Source: Haemophilus seminalis
GTDB taxonomy: Bacteria; Pseudomonadota; Gammaproteobacteria; Enterobacterales; Pasteurellaceae
NCBI RefSeq assembly: GCF_006384255.1
Contig: NZ_VCED01000001.1
Span: forward strand, 248,001-312,000
Reading direction: 5' to 3'
DNA: 64,000 nt
Positions 22,295 through 31,830 of the stretch are shown here, piece after piece (positions within the stretch are counted from its first letter, which is position 1; every line of letters starts with the position of its first letter). A program made the translations under genes and the position numbers. The notes beneath the pieces are model-generated. The model made no database searches. It saw only the letters and a program-made list of their open reading frames with translations, and was not told the DNA's origin.

Positions 22295-23107
22295 ATGAAC
22301 TGGCTTTTACGACACTCAATCTATTTGTTTAGAATAAATAAAAAAGAAGAAAAAATTACCGCACTTTTAACCGAGAAAGAGGATGATCTTGCTGTTGAAA
22401 TCCCCGTTTCTCTTGTTTATAACGGTATTTCTCATGCCGTGATGATGTGCTCACCAAAGAATTTAGAAGATTTTGCATTGGGTTTTTCTCTAACAGAAGG
22501 AATTATTGATAAACCTTCGGATATTTATGGTATTGACGTGATAGAAGCTTGTAATGGTATAGAAGTTCAAATTGAACTTTCTAGTCGAAAATTTATGACA
22601 TTAAAAGAACATCGTCGAAACCTGACTGGGAGAACTGGCTGTGGTATTTGTGGTACAGAGCAGCTTAATCAAGTTTATAAACACTTCCCAAAATTAGAGC
22701 AAACCTTTCAGCTTGATATTAATCGGTTAGATAGTTGCTTAACTACATTACAAATTCATCAACAACTTGCTCAACAAACAGGAGCGACACACGCTTGTGC
22801 TTTTTTTGATTTACAAGGCAATATGCTTGCAATTCGTGAGGATGTAGGGCGACATGTTGCACTAGATAAGCTACTTGGTTGGTATGCAAAAACTGATAAA
22901 CCTCAGGGATTTATTTTAGCCTCTAGTCGCGCGAGTTATGAAATGGTTCAAAAAACAATAGCTTGCGGTATAGAGATGTTAGTGACAATTTCTGCGGCTA
23001 CAGATTTGGCGGTGAAAATGGCGAATGAGCATAATTTAACCCTAATTGGGTTTGCGAGAGAAGGGCGGGGGAATGTGTACTGTGGTAAAGAGCGGTTGAA
23101 ATTTTAG
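22295..23107 (+). CDS. fdhD: formate dehydrogenase sulfurtransferase FdhD
   Basis: Encodes 270 residues. The family loop with the two catalytic cysteines reads [11 protein letters not shown]; further on are [10 protein letters not shown] and [12 protein letters not shown], which bind GDP or the cofactor guanine in FdhD. It passes sulfur from IscS to the molybdenum cofactor, needed for activity of FdxG. Divergent from the fdxG operon. The ribosome site is weak, so the exact start is less certain. An uptake signal at 22358 encodes ITALL. Confidence 0.93.
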   Translation: MNWLLRHSIYLFRINKKEEKITALLTEKEDDLAVEIPVSLVYNGISHAVMMCSPKNLEDFALGFSLTEGIIDKPSDIYGIDVIEACNGIEVQIELSSRKFMTLKEHRRNLTGRTGCGICGTEQLNQVYKHFPKLEQTFQLDINRLDSCLTTLQIHQQLAQQTGATHACAFFDLQGNMLAIREDVGRHVALDKLLGWYAKTDKPQGFILASSRASYEMVQKTIACGIEMLVTISAATDLAVKMANEHNLTLIGFAREGRGNVYCGKERLKF

Positions 23108-23114
23108 TGAATAT

Positions 23115-23158
23115 AAAACAGGAAATAGGGTAATGTGCCTCTTCTATTTCCTGTTTTG
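23115..23158. terminator. bidirectional terminator after fdhD
   Basis: Stem AAAACAGGAAATAG (23115-23128) with CTATTTCCTGTTTT (23144-23157). Closes fdhD and the convergent binding-protein gene. Confidence 0.88.
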
Positions 23159-23169
23159 TTTAGGGATAT

Positions 23170-24207
23170 TTAACCTCTTTCTTTAATGTCTGATACCCAT
23201 TGTTGAATCAAGCGTTTACCTTCTTTATCAGATCCAAATTTTATAAAATTCATATCTATAAGCTTAAGTTTGTCTGCGGGTGTAAAGCCTGGTGCTGGTT
23301 GGGCATAAATATTGGTCGGTAACTGATAAGAATCGCCAAATCGCCAAGGAATTTCTTGAGCTTCTTTGCTTAACACGAAATCAATAAATAATTTTGCGTT
23401 ATCTAAATTACGCGCCCCTTTAATAATGCTTGCAGCCCCTAATGCGTATCCAACACCTTCACAAGGTAAAACACCTTCAACGGGTGCGCCTTTATTCTTT
23501 TCTTTAGCATAATTGAGCATGAAACCTATATCAATTGCGACATCACCCGTTGCCAAATAACTAGTTGCGAGCCCACTTTTTGTATATTGGGAAACATTGT
23601 GATCCAAGGCTTTTAAGTAATCATTCGTTTTCTCTTCACCCCATAGAGAAATGAGTGTGCTTAATAATGAATAACCGGTTCCTGAAACACGTGGGTCTGC
23701 GTATTGAATTTCATTTTTGAATTCAGGTTTGGTTAAATCGGCGAAACATTTTGGTGGTATAATCCCCAATGAGGCTAGTTTTTTAGTGTTAATGCCAATT
23801 CCCATTTCCATTAGGTAAATAACAGATGTGAAATCACCGCGCTGAGCCATTAAGGATTTGAATTTGGGCATAATCTGTTTTTGCATTGGGGAGCGGTATT
23901 TTTCAAGTAAATTCAACTCGGCTGCTTGTAAATGCGGTTCAATAGTGCCCCCATACCAAACATCTGCTTGAGGATTTTCTTTTTCAGACTTGATTTTACC
24001 TAAAATTGTCCCTGTGCTATTGCGAATGAACTGTGTTTCTATTTGATATTTTTGAGCAAATGCTTTTGTCACTTGTTCACAAGTTGTATTTTGAACACTG
24101 CAATAGACGGTAAGTTTACCCGCAGCTTGAGCAGTAGAGGTAGCACTTAGTACGGCTAGTCCAAGAAGGGAAGCGAGTTTTAATGATGTTTGGAGAGGTT
24201 GTGACAT
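23170..24207 (-). CDS. periplasmic solute-binding protein, AfuA/FbpA-like
   Basis: Encodes 345 residues. A signal peptide (cleavage near TAQA, residue 28) is followed by an extracellular solute-binding family 1 fold: KLTVYCSVQNTTCEQV, then RNSTGTILGKIKSEKENPQA and ADVWYGG. The early Cys pair could form a disulfide. It resembles AfuA, first called an iron protein but shown in Actinobacillus to bind sugar phosphates; it lacks the double Tyr of HitA, so iron is unlikely. AAGGA stands before the ATG. No permease or ATPase gene is adjacent, so it either serves a transporter elsewhere or acts alone. Confidence 0.7.
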   Translation of the reverse strand: MSQPLQTSLKLASLLGLAVLSATSTAQAAGKLTVYCSVQNTTCEQVTKAFAQKYQIETQFIRNSTGTILGKIKSEKENPQADVWYGGTIEPHLQAAELNLLEKYRSPMQKQIMPKFKSLMAQRGDFTSVIYLMEMGIGINTKKLASLGIIPPKCFADLTKPEFKNEIQYADPRVSGTGYSLLSTLISLWGEEKTNDYLKALDHNVSQYTKSGLATSYLATGDVAIDIGFMLNYAKEKNKGAPVEGVLPCEGVGYALGAASIIKGARNLDNAKLFIDFVLSKEAQEIPWRFGDSYQLPTNIYAQPAPGFTPADKLKLIDMNFIKFGSDKEGKRLIQQWVSDIKERG

Positions 24208-24299
24208 ATTTTTCCTTATGATTATAGTGTCATGTTAAGCTAAGTCGCTAGGCAATATAAAATTTTAAAAAAATTTTGTAAAGAGAGGTAATACCCGTT

Positions 24300-24866
24300 T
24301 TAGAGCGTATTCATTGCATTAATGATTTTAATTTCATCAAAATTGATAATATCTTCTTGGAATATTGTGCGCTCTTGAATTTTCCCCTCTTGTAATAATT
24401 TTTCTCGTTGTGTGCCTAAAAGCAATGGCGAGTCTGGTGTGTACCATTTTTTTCCTTGGCGAAAAATTAAATTACCAATAGAACAATCTGTCACTTTTCC
24501 ATTTTTGATAATAATAATTTCATCACAAGCACTACGTTGAGCAAACAATGTATTAATTAAACTGCGATCAGAATATTTCAAGCCATATTCGATATCATCA
24601 CAAATTACAGGTTGAAAAGTGCGGTAAATTTTTCGATGGTATTCAAAATATTGAATTTGTGTGGTTTCGGCATTGTAATCAATGCGGCAGCGAACTAATT
24701 GATTTTGTAAGAGGGCAGGCAGTTGAAAGAGTGAAAAAAGATTAAAAATTTTCACCGCACTTTTGCCATAATATTCACGCAAACTACGTTCATATCGCGC
24801 TTGGTGTAAATCGATATTTTGAATTTTCCCGTTTTCAATACAAAGGGTTTCAAATAGAGGATACAT
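24300..24866 (-). CDS. pabC: aminotransferase class IV, probable aminodeoxychorismate lyase
   Basis: Encodes 188 residues, a short member of the fold-type IV PLP family (E. coli PabC is about 269). GLKYSDRSLINTLFAQ carries the expected PLP lysine and DEIIIIKNGKVTDCSIGNLIF the family core. The C-terminal part is trimmed but the sequence looks intact. Its ATG overlaps the pabB stop by one base, so it probably makes p-aminobenzoate from the PabB product for folate. Uptake signals at 24617 and 24754. Confidence 0.75.
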   Translation of the reverse strand: MYPLFETLCIENGKIQNIDLHQARYERSLREYYGKSAVKIFNLFSLFQLPALLQNQLVRCRIDYNAETTQIQYFEYHRKIYRTFQPVICDDIEYGLKYSDRSLINTLFAQRSACDEIIIIKNGKVTDCSIGNLIFRQGKKWYTPDSPLLLGTQREKLLQEGKIQERTIFQEDIINFDEIKIINAMNTL

Positions 24867-25852
24867 TAATGAGCCCCTTCAATCGGTAAATAGACTTTTT
24901 CTAACAATTCTTCATATTCATCTTGCACATTGCTATGAATGGTGATTCCACCTCCACTATGAAAATAAAATTTTTCATCTACTTGAGAAATAAATCGAAT
25001 TGCCACCGCACTTTTTAGTGTTTTACCATCAAATATGCCAAAAATTCCTGTGTAATAACCGCGTTTTTGTTTTTCTGCTTGTTGAATAATTTGTGTGGTT
25101 TTTTCTTTTGGGGCGCCACTTATGGAACCAGCAGGCAAGAGTTTCGATAAAATATCTCCAATTTGATTTTGCCAGTTTCCATTCAACTTTCCGCAAATTT
25201 CAGAACTGGTTTGCAGTATTTCGCCTTTTTGTGTTTTGATTCGATCGATATAACGAAATTTTTTCACCTGAATGTTTTCTGCCACCATAGATAAATCATT
25301 ACGCATTAAATCAACAATAGTGTAATGCTCGCGTTGTTCTTTTTCATTTGTGAGTAACTGATTTTCTGCATCGGGCAGAGACGCATTAATTGTCCCTTTC
25401 ATGGGATAAGTAAAAATGCTGTTGTCATGAATATTGACAAAACATTCTGGTGAGAAGCAAACAAATTGATCTTGTAACCACAATTTATAAGGTGCATTTG
25501 TTTGATGAAAAATCTGTTCAAGTGACAGATTACCTGAAATTTCAGTGGGATAGGTGAGATTCAATAAATAAGAATTGCCTTTCTGTAATTGACTGTGAAC
25601 AAGTTCAAAACCTTGTTGATAACGCGAGAAGGGCATTGGATGTTTGGTAAAATTAAGAGGGAGAGGTTGTGGAGAAATTGTGTAATTTCTTTTCCCTAAA
25701 ATATCAAAATAAATGCCTTGTTGTGCAGAATTTTCGAGAGGACAAATCAATGGTTTTTCTTTTTCAAAATCAATGAGAAAGAAAAATGGCGTACGTTGTT
25801 TGCCATAATGATTAGCCTGTTCAATAAAATGTTGCATTGTGCTTTGTGTCAT
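24866..25852 (-). CDS. pabB: aminodeoxychorismate synthase component I
   Basis: Encodes 328 residues, the chorismate-binding domain only; enteric PabB has about 450. The catalytic core is present: FSPECFVNI, YPMKGTI, IVDLMRNDLSMVAENI, SGAPKEKT and YYTGIFGIFDG. With PabA it aminates chorismate. Divergent from pabA with 41 bp between starts. Confidence 0.88.
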   Translation of the reverse strand: MTQSTMQHFIEQANHYGKQRTPFFFLIDFEKEKPLICPLENSAQQGIYFDILGKRNYTISPQPLPLNFTKHPMPFSRYQQGFELVHSQLQKGNSYLLNLTYPTEISGNLSLEQIFHQTNAPYKLWLQDQFVCFSPECFVNIHDNSIFTYPMKGTINASLPDAENQLLTNEKEQREHYTIVDLMRNDLSMVAENIQVKKFRYIDRIKTQKGEILQTSSEICGKLNGNWQNQIGDILSKLLPAGSISGAPKEKTTQIIQQAEKQKRGYYTGIFGIFDGKTLKSAVAIRFISQVDEKFYFHSGGGITIHSNVQDEYEELLEKVYLPIEGAH

Positions 25853-25893
25853 TTTGCGTAAAATTGCCCGATTATAACGAATGCCGAGCGGTT

Positions 25894-26475
25894 ATGAAAT
25901 TACTCATCATTAATAATCACGATTCTTTTACTTTTAACTTGGTGGATTTAATTCGAAAATTAAATGTACCTTATGATGTTTTAAATGTGGAAGATTTAAA
26001 GAAAAGTACAGTCGAAAAATATAGTCATATATTGATTTCGCCAGGGCCTGATGTACCACGCGCTTATCCACAACTTTTTTCTATGTTGAAAAAATATTAT
26101 CAGCAAAAATCTATTTTAGGTGTGTGTTTAGGGCATCAAACCTTATGTGAATTTTTTGGTAGTACATTGTATAACTTAGAGAAAGTCCGTCATGGCCAGA
26201 AACGAATTTTAAAAGTACGGTCAAATTCTCCATTATTTTTTAGCCTTCCAAGCGAATTTAATATCGGGCTATATCATTCTTGGGGCGTACAGAAAAAAGA
26301 TTTTCCTAGTTGCCTAGAAATTACCGCACTTTGTGATGAAGGTGTGGTAATGGCTATGCAGCATAAATCTTTACCAATTTATGGTGTTCAGTTTCATCCT
26401 GAGTCTTATATGTCAGACTTTGGAGAGCAAATTTTGCGTAATTGGTTGACTATTCCTACGACGATTAATCAATAA
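25894..26475 (+). CDS. pabA: aminodeoxychorismate synthase glutamine amidotransferase
   Basis: Encodes 193 residues, class I glutamine amidotransferase: the nucleophile lies in GVCLGHQTLCEFFG, and the His-Glu pair in VQFHPESYMSDFG. It could in principle serve as TrpG, but it sits beside pabB/pabC, which favours p-aminobenzoate. The ATG at 25894 begins MKLLIINNHDSFTFN, the family N-terminus; a longer frame from 25837 overlaps the start of pabB. An uptake signal at 26323 encodes ITALC. Confidence 0.9.
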   Translation: MKLLIINNHDSFTFNLVDLIRKLNVPYDVLNVEDLKKSTVEKYSHILISPGPDVPRAYPQLFSMLKKYYQQKSILGVCLGHQTLCEFFGSTLYNLEKVRHGQKRILKVRSNSPLFFSLPSEFNIGLYHSWGVQKKDFPSCLEITALCDEGVVMAMQHKSLPIYGVQFHPESYMSDFGEQILRNWLTIPTTINQ

Positions 26476-26509
26476 TAGCGCTTGCTTATTAAGCAAAAAT
26501 ACGTATTAT

Positions 26510-26533
26510 AGCCGTCTATACGTCAATACATCC
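26510..26533 (+). promoter_or_regulatory. MetJ-like operator before metK
   Basis: Three tandem 8-mers AGCCGTCT, ATACGTCA, ATACATCC resemble the met box AGACGTCT (7, 6 and 5 of 8 bases). They end 26 bases before the metK ATG. Confidence 0.5.
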
Positions 26534-26559
26534 AAATTTAAAAGAAAAAGAGAGAAAAT

Positions 26560-27714
26560 ATGTCTAGCTATTTATTTACATCTGAATCTGTATCTGAAGG
26601 GCATCCAGATAAAATTGCCGATCAAATTTCTGATGCGGTACTTGATGAAATCCTAAAACAAGATCCAAAAGCACGAGTAGCTTGTGAGACCTACGTAAAA
26701 ACCGGTATGGCATTGGTTGGTGGTGAAATTACCACATCAGCATGGGTCGATATTGAGAATTTAACGCGTAAAGTGATTTGTGATATTGGTTATGAGCATT
26801 CTGAAATGGGTTTTGATGGCCATTCTTGTGCGGTGCTTAATGCAATTGGTAAACAATCTGCAGATATTAATCAAGGCGTTGATCGTGAAAATCCATTAGA
26901 TCAAGGCGCAGGTGACCAAGGTATTATGTTTGGTTATGCCACCAATGAAACGGATGTATTAATGCCTGCAGCTATTACTTATGCACATCGTTTAATGGAA
27001 AAACAAGCTGAAGTGCGTAAAAACGGTAAATTAGCATGGTTACGCCCAGATGCGAAAAGCCAAGTAACGTTAAAATATGAAGATAATAAAATTGTTGGTG
27101 TGGATGCGGTTGTGCTTTCTACTCAACATTCTGAAGAAGTTAGCCAAAAAGATTTACATGAAGGTGTGATGGAAGAAATTATCAAACCTGTATTACCAAG
27201 TGAATGGCTCTCTAAAGAAACAAAATTCTTCATTAACCCAACTGGCCGTTTTGTTATTGGTGGACCGATGGGGGATTGTGGTTTAACTGGTCGTAAAATT
27301 ATCGTAGATACTTACGGTGGTGCCGCTCGTCACGGTGGTGGCGCATTCTCAGGAAAAGATCCGTCTAAAGTTGACCGTTCAGCCGCTTATGCTGCACGCT
27401 ATGTCGCAAAAAATATTGTGGCAGCTGGTTTGGCAGACCGTTGTGAAATCCAACTTTCTTATGCAATTGGTGTGGCTGATCCAACGTCTATCATGGTCGA
27501 AACCTTTGGAACTGGAAAAGTTGCGAATGAATTATTAGTGTCATTAGTTCGTGAATTCTTTGATTTACGTCCTTATGGCTTAATTAAAATGTTAGATTTA
27601 ATTCAACCAATCTATCGTGAAACGGCAGCTTATGGTCATTTCGGTCGTGAGCAATTCCCTTGGGAAAAAGTGGATCGTGCAGCAGAATTACGTGTTGCAG
27701 CAGGATTAAAATAA
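26560..27714 (+). CDS. metK: S-adenosylmethionine synthase
   Basis: Encodes 384 residues, full length. Visible signatures: [34 protein letters not shown] and [19 protein letters not shown]. It makes SAM from methionine and ATP in the cytosol and is normally a tetramer. Probable MetJ boxes lie upstream and an intrinsic hairpin follows. Confidence 0.97.
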   Translation: MSSYLFTSESVSEGHPDKIADQISDAVLDEILKQDPKARVACETYVKTGMALVGGEITTSAWVDIENLTRKVICDIGYEHSEMGFDGHSCAVLNAIGKQSADINQGVDRENPLDQGAGDQGIMFGYATNETDVLMPAAITYAHRLMEKQAEVRKNGKLAWLRPDAKSQVTLKYEDNKIVGVDAVVLSTQHSEEVSQKDLHEGVMEEIIKPVLPSEWLSKETKFFINPTGRFVIGGPMGDCGLTGRKIIVDTYGGAARHGGGAFSGKDPSKVDRSAAYAARYVAKNIVAAGLADRCEIQLSYAIGVADPTSIMVETFGTGKVANELLVSLVREFFDLRPYGLIKMLDLIQPIYRETAAYGHFGREQFPWEKVDRAAELRVAAGLK

Positions 27715-27742
27715 TCTTATTTTTTAATTTAGTAAATTATAT

Positions 27743-27768
27743 AAAAGCCGCTTATCTAGCGGTTTTTT
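27743..27768 (+). terminator. terminator after metK
   Basis: AAGCCGC pairs with GCGGTTT (one bulge) around a 7-base loop, then a T run; 10 bases before sprT. Confidence 0.75.
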
Positions 27769-27778
27769 CTTTTCAATC

Positions 27779-28294
27779 ATGACATCAATAGAGCAAATTC
27801 CATTTCGTCATTTAAAAATGCAAGTGCAACGTAAATTGAATCAGTCTTTGCAGCTTGCAGAGGCTTATTTTAAGCGAAAATTTACAATGCCTGAGGTAAA
27901 TTATGAGTTACGTGGAATAAAGGCAGGCGTGGCTTACCTACAAAAAAATGAAATAAAATTTAACCGCACTTTGTTATTAGAAAATGCAGATGAATTTATT
28001 CGACAAGTCGTGCCACATGAGCTTGCGCATTTGATTGTGTATCAAATGTTTGGTCGTGTAAAACCTCATGGTCGGGAATGGCAGATTGTAATGAATGAAA
28101 TTTTTAAGCTTCCTGCGGATACTTGCCATCAATTTGATATAAAAAGTGTGCAAGGTAAAACCTTTGAATATCGTTGTGCGTGCCAACCACATTTTCTAAG
28201 TATTCGCCGTCATAATAGAATAGTAAGAGAAAAGATTGAATATTTATGTAGAAAATGTAAGGGAAAATTAGTTTTTGTCGATGAAACAGAATAA
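27779..28294 (+). CDS. sprT: SprT-family zinc metalloprotease-like protein
   Basis: Encodes 171 residues. The zinc motif is HELAH (residues 80-84) with a third ligand, His97, in PHGREW. A C-terminal zinc ribbon follows ([15 protein letters not shown]). SprT resembles the SPRTN protease domain; its substrate in bacteria is not settled. An uptake signal at 27963 encodes NRTLL. Follows metK after its terminator. Confidence 0.9.
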   Translation: MTSIEQIPFRHLKMQVQRKLNQSLQLAEAYFKRKFTMPEVNYELRGIKAGVAYLQKNEIKFNRTLLLENADEFIRQVVPHELAHLIVYQMFGRVKPHGREWQIVMNEIFKLPADTCHQFDIKSVQGKTFEYRCACQPHFLSIRRHNRIVREKIEYLCRKCKGKLVFVDETE

Positions 28295-28344
28295 TTTTTG
28301 TGATATATTTTTCTAGTTTATTCAATAAATAAAGGAGTTATCCA

Positions 28345-28857
28345 ATGAAAAAATCTTTATTAGCCGTTATTGTTGGGGCATTTGCCTTTGCTTCTGCTGC
28401 AAATGCGAATATCTATGCTGAAGGCGATATCGGTTTATCTCAAACTCAAGCAAACGGTAGCAATAATACTCGAGTTGAACCTCGTGTAGCGGTTGGTTAT
28501 AAATTAGGAAATACACGTGTCGCAGGTGATTATACTCATCACGGAAAAGTTGATGGTGCGAAAATTCACGGTTTAGGTGCATCAGTATTATATGATTTTG
28601 ACACGAATTCTAAAGTTGAACCTTATGTAGGCGCTCGTGTTGCAGCTAACCAATTCAAATATGATAATCGAGCTAACCAAGTATATAAAAGTTCTTCTGA
28701 AACTAAAATTGGTTATGGTGTTGTAGCAGGTGCTAAATATAAATTAGATGGTAACTGGTATGCAAATGGCGGTGTTGAATACAATCGTCTAGGTAGTTTT
28801 GATAATACTAAAGTTAATAACTATGGTGCAAAAGTTGGTGTGGGTTACGGATTCTAA
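28345..28857 (+). CDS. Opa-like outer membrane beta-barrel protein
   Basis: Encodes 170 residues. Signal peptide cleaved after ANANA-type site (MKKSLLAVIVGAFAFASAANA), then about eight amphipathic strands, ending KVGVGYGF with a terminal Phe as in outer membrane barrels. It resembles Neisseria Opa and OmpX-type porins but with short loops. Role unknown; adhesion is a guess. AAGGAG precedes the ATG. Confidence 0.8.
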   Translation: MKKSLLAVIVGAFAFASAANANIYAEGDIGLSQTQANGSNNTRVEPRVAVGYKLGNTRVAGDYTHHGKVDGAKIHGLGASVLYDFDTNSKVEPYVGARVAANQFKYDNRANQVYKSSSETKIGYGVVAGAKYKLDGNWYANGGVEYNRLGSFDNTKVNNYGAKVGVGYGF

Positions 28858-28900
28858 TTTTTAGAGTACCCAAATCTCTTTAAGAAAACACTTTTGGTTT

Positions 28901-28935
28901 AACGGTGATTACTTATGGTGATCACCGTTATTCAT
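28901..28935 (+). terminator. terminator after the Opa-like gene
   Basis: AACGGTGAT (28901-28909) pairs with ATCACCGTT (28921-28929), then ATTCATTT. A second small hairpin, CGGTGAA-AA-TTCACCG, overlaps the uptake signal at 28983. Confidence 0.75.
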
Positions 28936-28998
28936 TTCTAGATATTTTAGGAAAATGTTTGAATAAAATACGGTGAAAATTCACCGCACTTTGCTTTT

Positions 28999-29030
28999 CC
29001 CCTTGAAATCTTTCTTTTTATTCTTATATC
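28999..29030 (+). promoter_or_regulatory. possible heat-shock (sigma-32) promoter of htpG
   Basis: CCCCTTGAAA (28999-29008) fits the sigma-32 -35 box. The -10 side, TTCTTATAT at 29021, is a poor match to CCCATNTA, so this rests mainly on the -35 and on knowledge that htpG is a heat-shock gene in enterics. Confidence 0.4.
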
Positions 29031-29069
29031 TGTGACGTTCAATTTTTATCTTTATGAAGGAAAAAAATT

Positions 29070-30950
29070 ATGTCACAAAATCAAGAAACTCGCGGCTTCC
29101 AATCTGAAGTCAAACAACTACTCCAATTAATGATTCATTCTTTGTATTCCAACAAAGAAATTTTCTTACGTGAATTAATTTCTAATGCCTCTGATGCAGC
29201 AGATAAATTACGTTTTAAAGCACTTTCCAACCCTACTTTATATGAAGGTGATGGTGACTTGCGTGTGCGCGTTAGCTTTGATGCGGATAAAGGCACTATC
29301 ACAATTAGCGATAACGGCATTGGTATGACTCGTGAGCAAGTCATCGATCATTTGGGTACGATTGCAAAATCAGGAACAAAAGAATTTTTAACCGCACTTG
29401 GCCAAGACCAAGCAAAAAACAGCCAACTTATTGGGCAATTTGGTGTGGGTTTTTATTCAGCTTTTATTGTGGCAGATAAAGTGACTGTAAAAACCAGAGC
29501 AGCTGGCGAAGAGGCGGATAAAGCGGTGCTTTGGGAATCTGCTGGTGAAGGCGAATATTCTGTGGCGGATATTGAGAAAAAATCCCGTGGCACCGATGTG
29601 ATTTTACATTTACGTGAAGATGAAAAAGAATTTTTAAACGAATGGCGTTTACGTGAAATTATCGGTAAATATTCTGACCATATTGGCTTGCCAGTGGAAA
29701 TGCTAACGAAAGAATACGATGATGAAGGCAAAGAGTGCGGTGAGAAATGGGAGAAAATTAATAAATCCGATGCACTTTGGACGCGTTCTAAAAATGATGT
29801 TTCCGATGAGGAATACAAAGAGTTTTATAAACACTTAAGCCATGATTTTGCTGATCCTGTCACTTGGGCGCATAACAAAGTTGAAGGAAATCAAGCATAT
29901 ACTAGTTTGCTTTATGTGCCAGCTAAAGCACCTTGGGATTTATTTAATCGCGAACATAAACACGGCTTAAAACTTTATGTTCAACGTGTATTTATTATGG
30001 ATGATGCTGAGCAATTTATGCCGAATTATCTACGTTTTATGCGTGGTTTAATCGATAGCAATGACTTGCCATTAAATGTATCTCGTGAAATTTTACAAGA
30101 TAACAAAATTACTGCTGCATTACGCAAAGCATTAACTAAGCGTTCATTACAAATGCTAGAAAAATTAGCAAAAGATGATGCAGAAAAATATCTTCAATTC
30201 TGGAAAGAGTTTGGTTTAGTCTTGAAAGAAGGCCCTGCAGAAGATTTTGCTAACAAAGAAACTGTCGCGAAGTTATTACGTTTTGCTTCAACACATAATG
30301 ATAGCAGCGAGCAAACCGTCTCTTTAGAAGATTACATCTCGCGTATGAAAGAGGGGCAAAAAGCTATCTATTACATTACAGCGGATAGTTATGTTGCAGC
30401 GAAAAATAGCCCACACTTGGAATTCTTCAATAAGAAAGGCATTGAGGTTTTATTGCTTTCCGACCGCATTGATGAATGGATGTTAAGCTATTTAACTGAA
30501 TTCGATGGTAAACAATTACAAAGTATTACAAAAGCAGATTTGGATTTAGGCGATTTAGCCGATAAAGAATCTGAAACACAAAAACAACAAGATGAAGCCT
30601 TTGGTAGTTTTATTGAGCGTGTGAAAAACTTGCTTGGCGAACGTGTGAAAACGGTGCGTTTAACTCACAATTTAACGGATACACCAGCGGTGGTTTCTAC
30701 GGATAATGATCAAATGACGACCCAAATGGCGAAATTGTTTGCAGCCGCAGGACAACCGGTACCAGAAGTAAAATACACTTTTGAACTTAATCCAGAACAC
30801 CATTTAGTGAAAAAAGTGGCTGATATTGCCGATGAAACAGAATTTGCTGATTGGGTGGAATTATTACTTGAACAAGCTATGTTAGCAGAGCGTGGATCTT
30901 TGGAAAATCCAGCTGCGTTTATTAAGCGCATTAATAAGTTGTTGGCATAA
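29070..30950 (+). CDS. htpG: chaperone HtpG (bacterial Hsp90)
   Basis: Encodes 626 residues, full length. The GHKL ATPase motifs are [28 protein letters not shown] and [13 protein letters not shown]; the middle domain has [11 protein letters not shown]. It is a cytosolic ATP-dependent chaperone. AAGGA precedes the ATG, and a strong terminator follows. Uptake signal at 29391 encodes LTALG. Confidence 0.97.
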   Translation: MSQNQETRGFQSEVKQLLQLMIHSLYSNKEIFLRELISNASDAADKLRFKALSNPTLYEGDGDLRVRVSFDADKGTITISDNGIGMTREQVIDHLGTIAKSGTKEFLTALGQDQAKNSQLIGQFGVGFYSAFIVADKVTVKTRAAGEEADKAVLWESAGEGEYSVADIEKKSRGTDVILHLREDEKEFLNEWRLREIIGKYSDHIGLPVEMLTKEYDDEGKECGEKWEKINKSDALWTRSKNDVSDEEYKEFYKHLSHDFADPVTWAHNKVEGNQAYTSLLYVPAKAPWDLFNREHKHGLKLYVQRVFIMDDAEQFMPNYLRFMRGLIDSNDLPLNVSREILQDNKITAALRKALTKRSLQMLEKLAKDDAEKYLQFWKEFGLVLKEGPAEDFANKETVAKLLRFASTHNDSSEQTVSLEDYISRMKEGQKAIYYITADSYVAAKNSPHLEFFNKKGIEVLLLSDRIDEWMLSYLTEFDGKQLQSITKADLDLGDLADKESETQKQQDEAFGSFIERVKNLLGERVKTVRLTHNLTDTPAVVSTDNDQMTTQMAKLFAAAGQPVPEVKYTFELNPEHHLVKKVADIADETEFADWVELLLEQAMLAERGSLENPAAFIKRINKLLA

Positions 30951-30955
30951 TAAAT

Positions 30956-30988
30956 AAACGCCTTGGTGTAGTTCCAAGGCGTTTTTAG
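30956..30988 (+). terminator. terminator after htpG
   Basis: AAACGCCTTGG (30956-30966) with CCAAGGCGTTT (30974-30984), 7-base loop, then T run. Confidence 0.92.
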
Positions 30989-31087
30989 TTTCAATCTATT
31001 TTTGAATAGATTATTTTATTTATTTCACCACCTAACTTATTTTCATCACTTAGTTGTAAATAAGATAAATGTAGGCTTTTCTTTTTT

Positions 31088-31243
31088 TTATTGTCCTCCT
31101 GGGCGACGATCAGCGGCACGATCTCCACAGGCTGAGCCATCTTTTGCGGTTTGCCAATAATGATCACATCTTCCTGCGTTAGCAAAAGATGAAAATGTAC
31201 CTAAAGCAAATGTTGCTAATAAAATCATTACAATTTTTTTCAT
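31088..31243 (-). CDS. small secreted cysteine peptide, 51 residues
   Basis: A short gene on the minus strand. GGAG stands 6 bases before the ATG at 31243. The N-terminus MKKIVMILLATFALGTFSSF is a signal peptide with cleavage expected after ANA (residue 23). The mature peptide is about 28 residues, starts GRCDHYWQ, has two Cys (residues 26 and 39), the segment CGDRAADRRPGG and a very basic/acidic end. No transmembrane segment other than the signal. I recall similar Cys-x12-Cys-GDRAA-x-RPGG peptides in other proteobacteria but can name no function. Divergent from the XRE regulator at 31424. Confidence 0.7.
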   Translation of the reverse strand: MKKIVMILLATFALGTFSSFANAGRCDHYWQTAKDGSACGDRAADRRPGGQ

Positions 31244-31423
31244 ATATACTCCAATGTAAATTAAACGTAGTATGAATAAAACACGACACTAAATTGACTT
31301 TAGGTTAAAATCTTCATGCGGTGTATATTCTTAGAAATTATAATTTTATGGATATTATGCAAAAGATAGTAGTTGTAATGATGTTCTATACTATTTGTTA
31401 CTTGACAAAATATGAGGTCTAAA

Positions 31424-31822
31424 ATGAGCGTTAATGAGAAAGTAAGATTATTCAGAGAGTTAAATCAATGGTCTCAAGAGGAAATGGCTGAAAGAATGAA
31501 TATGTCTGTGGCTGGATATGCAAAAATTGAAAGAGGTGAAACGAATATAAGTCTTCATAAATTGAAACAGATAGCATCAGTCCTACAAATAGATCTTTTG
31601 GATTTGGTATCCACCCATGATAGCGGCGTTATTTTAGTTGGTGGAGAAAATAATCAAAATCATTTTCGTAATAACTATTATGGTAATCAAGCAGCTGAGT
31701 TAGAAGTAGAAAAATTAAAGTTAGAATTAAAACATAAAGATGAATTATTGAAACAAAGAGAAAATGAATTAGAAACTTTAAGAGATATAGTAAATTTATT
31801 AAAACAACAAATAAAAGATTAG
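31424..31822 (+). CDS. XRE-type regulator with C-terminal coiled coil
   Basis: Encodes 132 residues from the ATG at 31424 (GAGG 6 bases upstream). Residues 1-65 form a Cro/CI HTH (WSQEEMAERMNMSVAGYAKIERGE). A short Asn-rich linker (NNQNHFRNNYYGN) leads to a coiled coil of about 45 residues rich in Leu, Glu and Lys, likely for dimer or oligomer formation. Its target is unknown; it is divergent from the small secreted peptide and 8 bp upstream of the YffB-like gene. Confidence 0.8.
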   Translation: MSVNEKVRLFRELNQWSQEEMAERMNMSVAGYAKIERGETNISLHKLKQIASVLQIDLLDLVSTHDSGVILVGGENNQNHFRNNYYGNQAAELEVEKLKLELKHKDELLKQRENELETLRDIVNLLKQQIKD

Positions 31823-31830
31823 GAGATATT

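Noticed and set aside
30991-31185. 64-codon frame on the minus strand behind htpG
   Set aside because: It overlaps the better supported secreted peptide in another frame and has no ribosome site; its sequence is an out-of-frame reading of that peptide.
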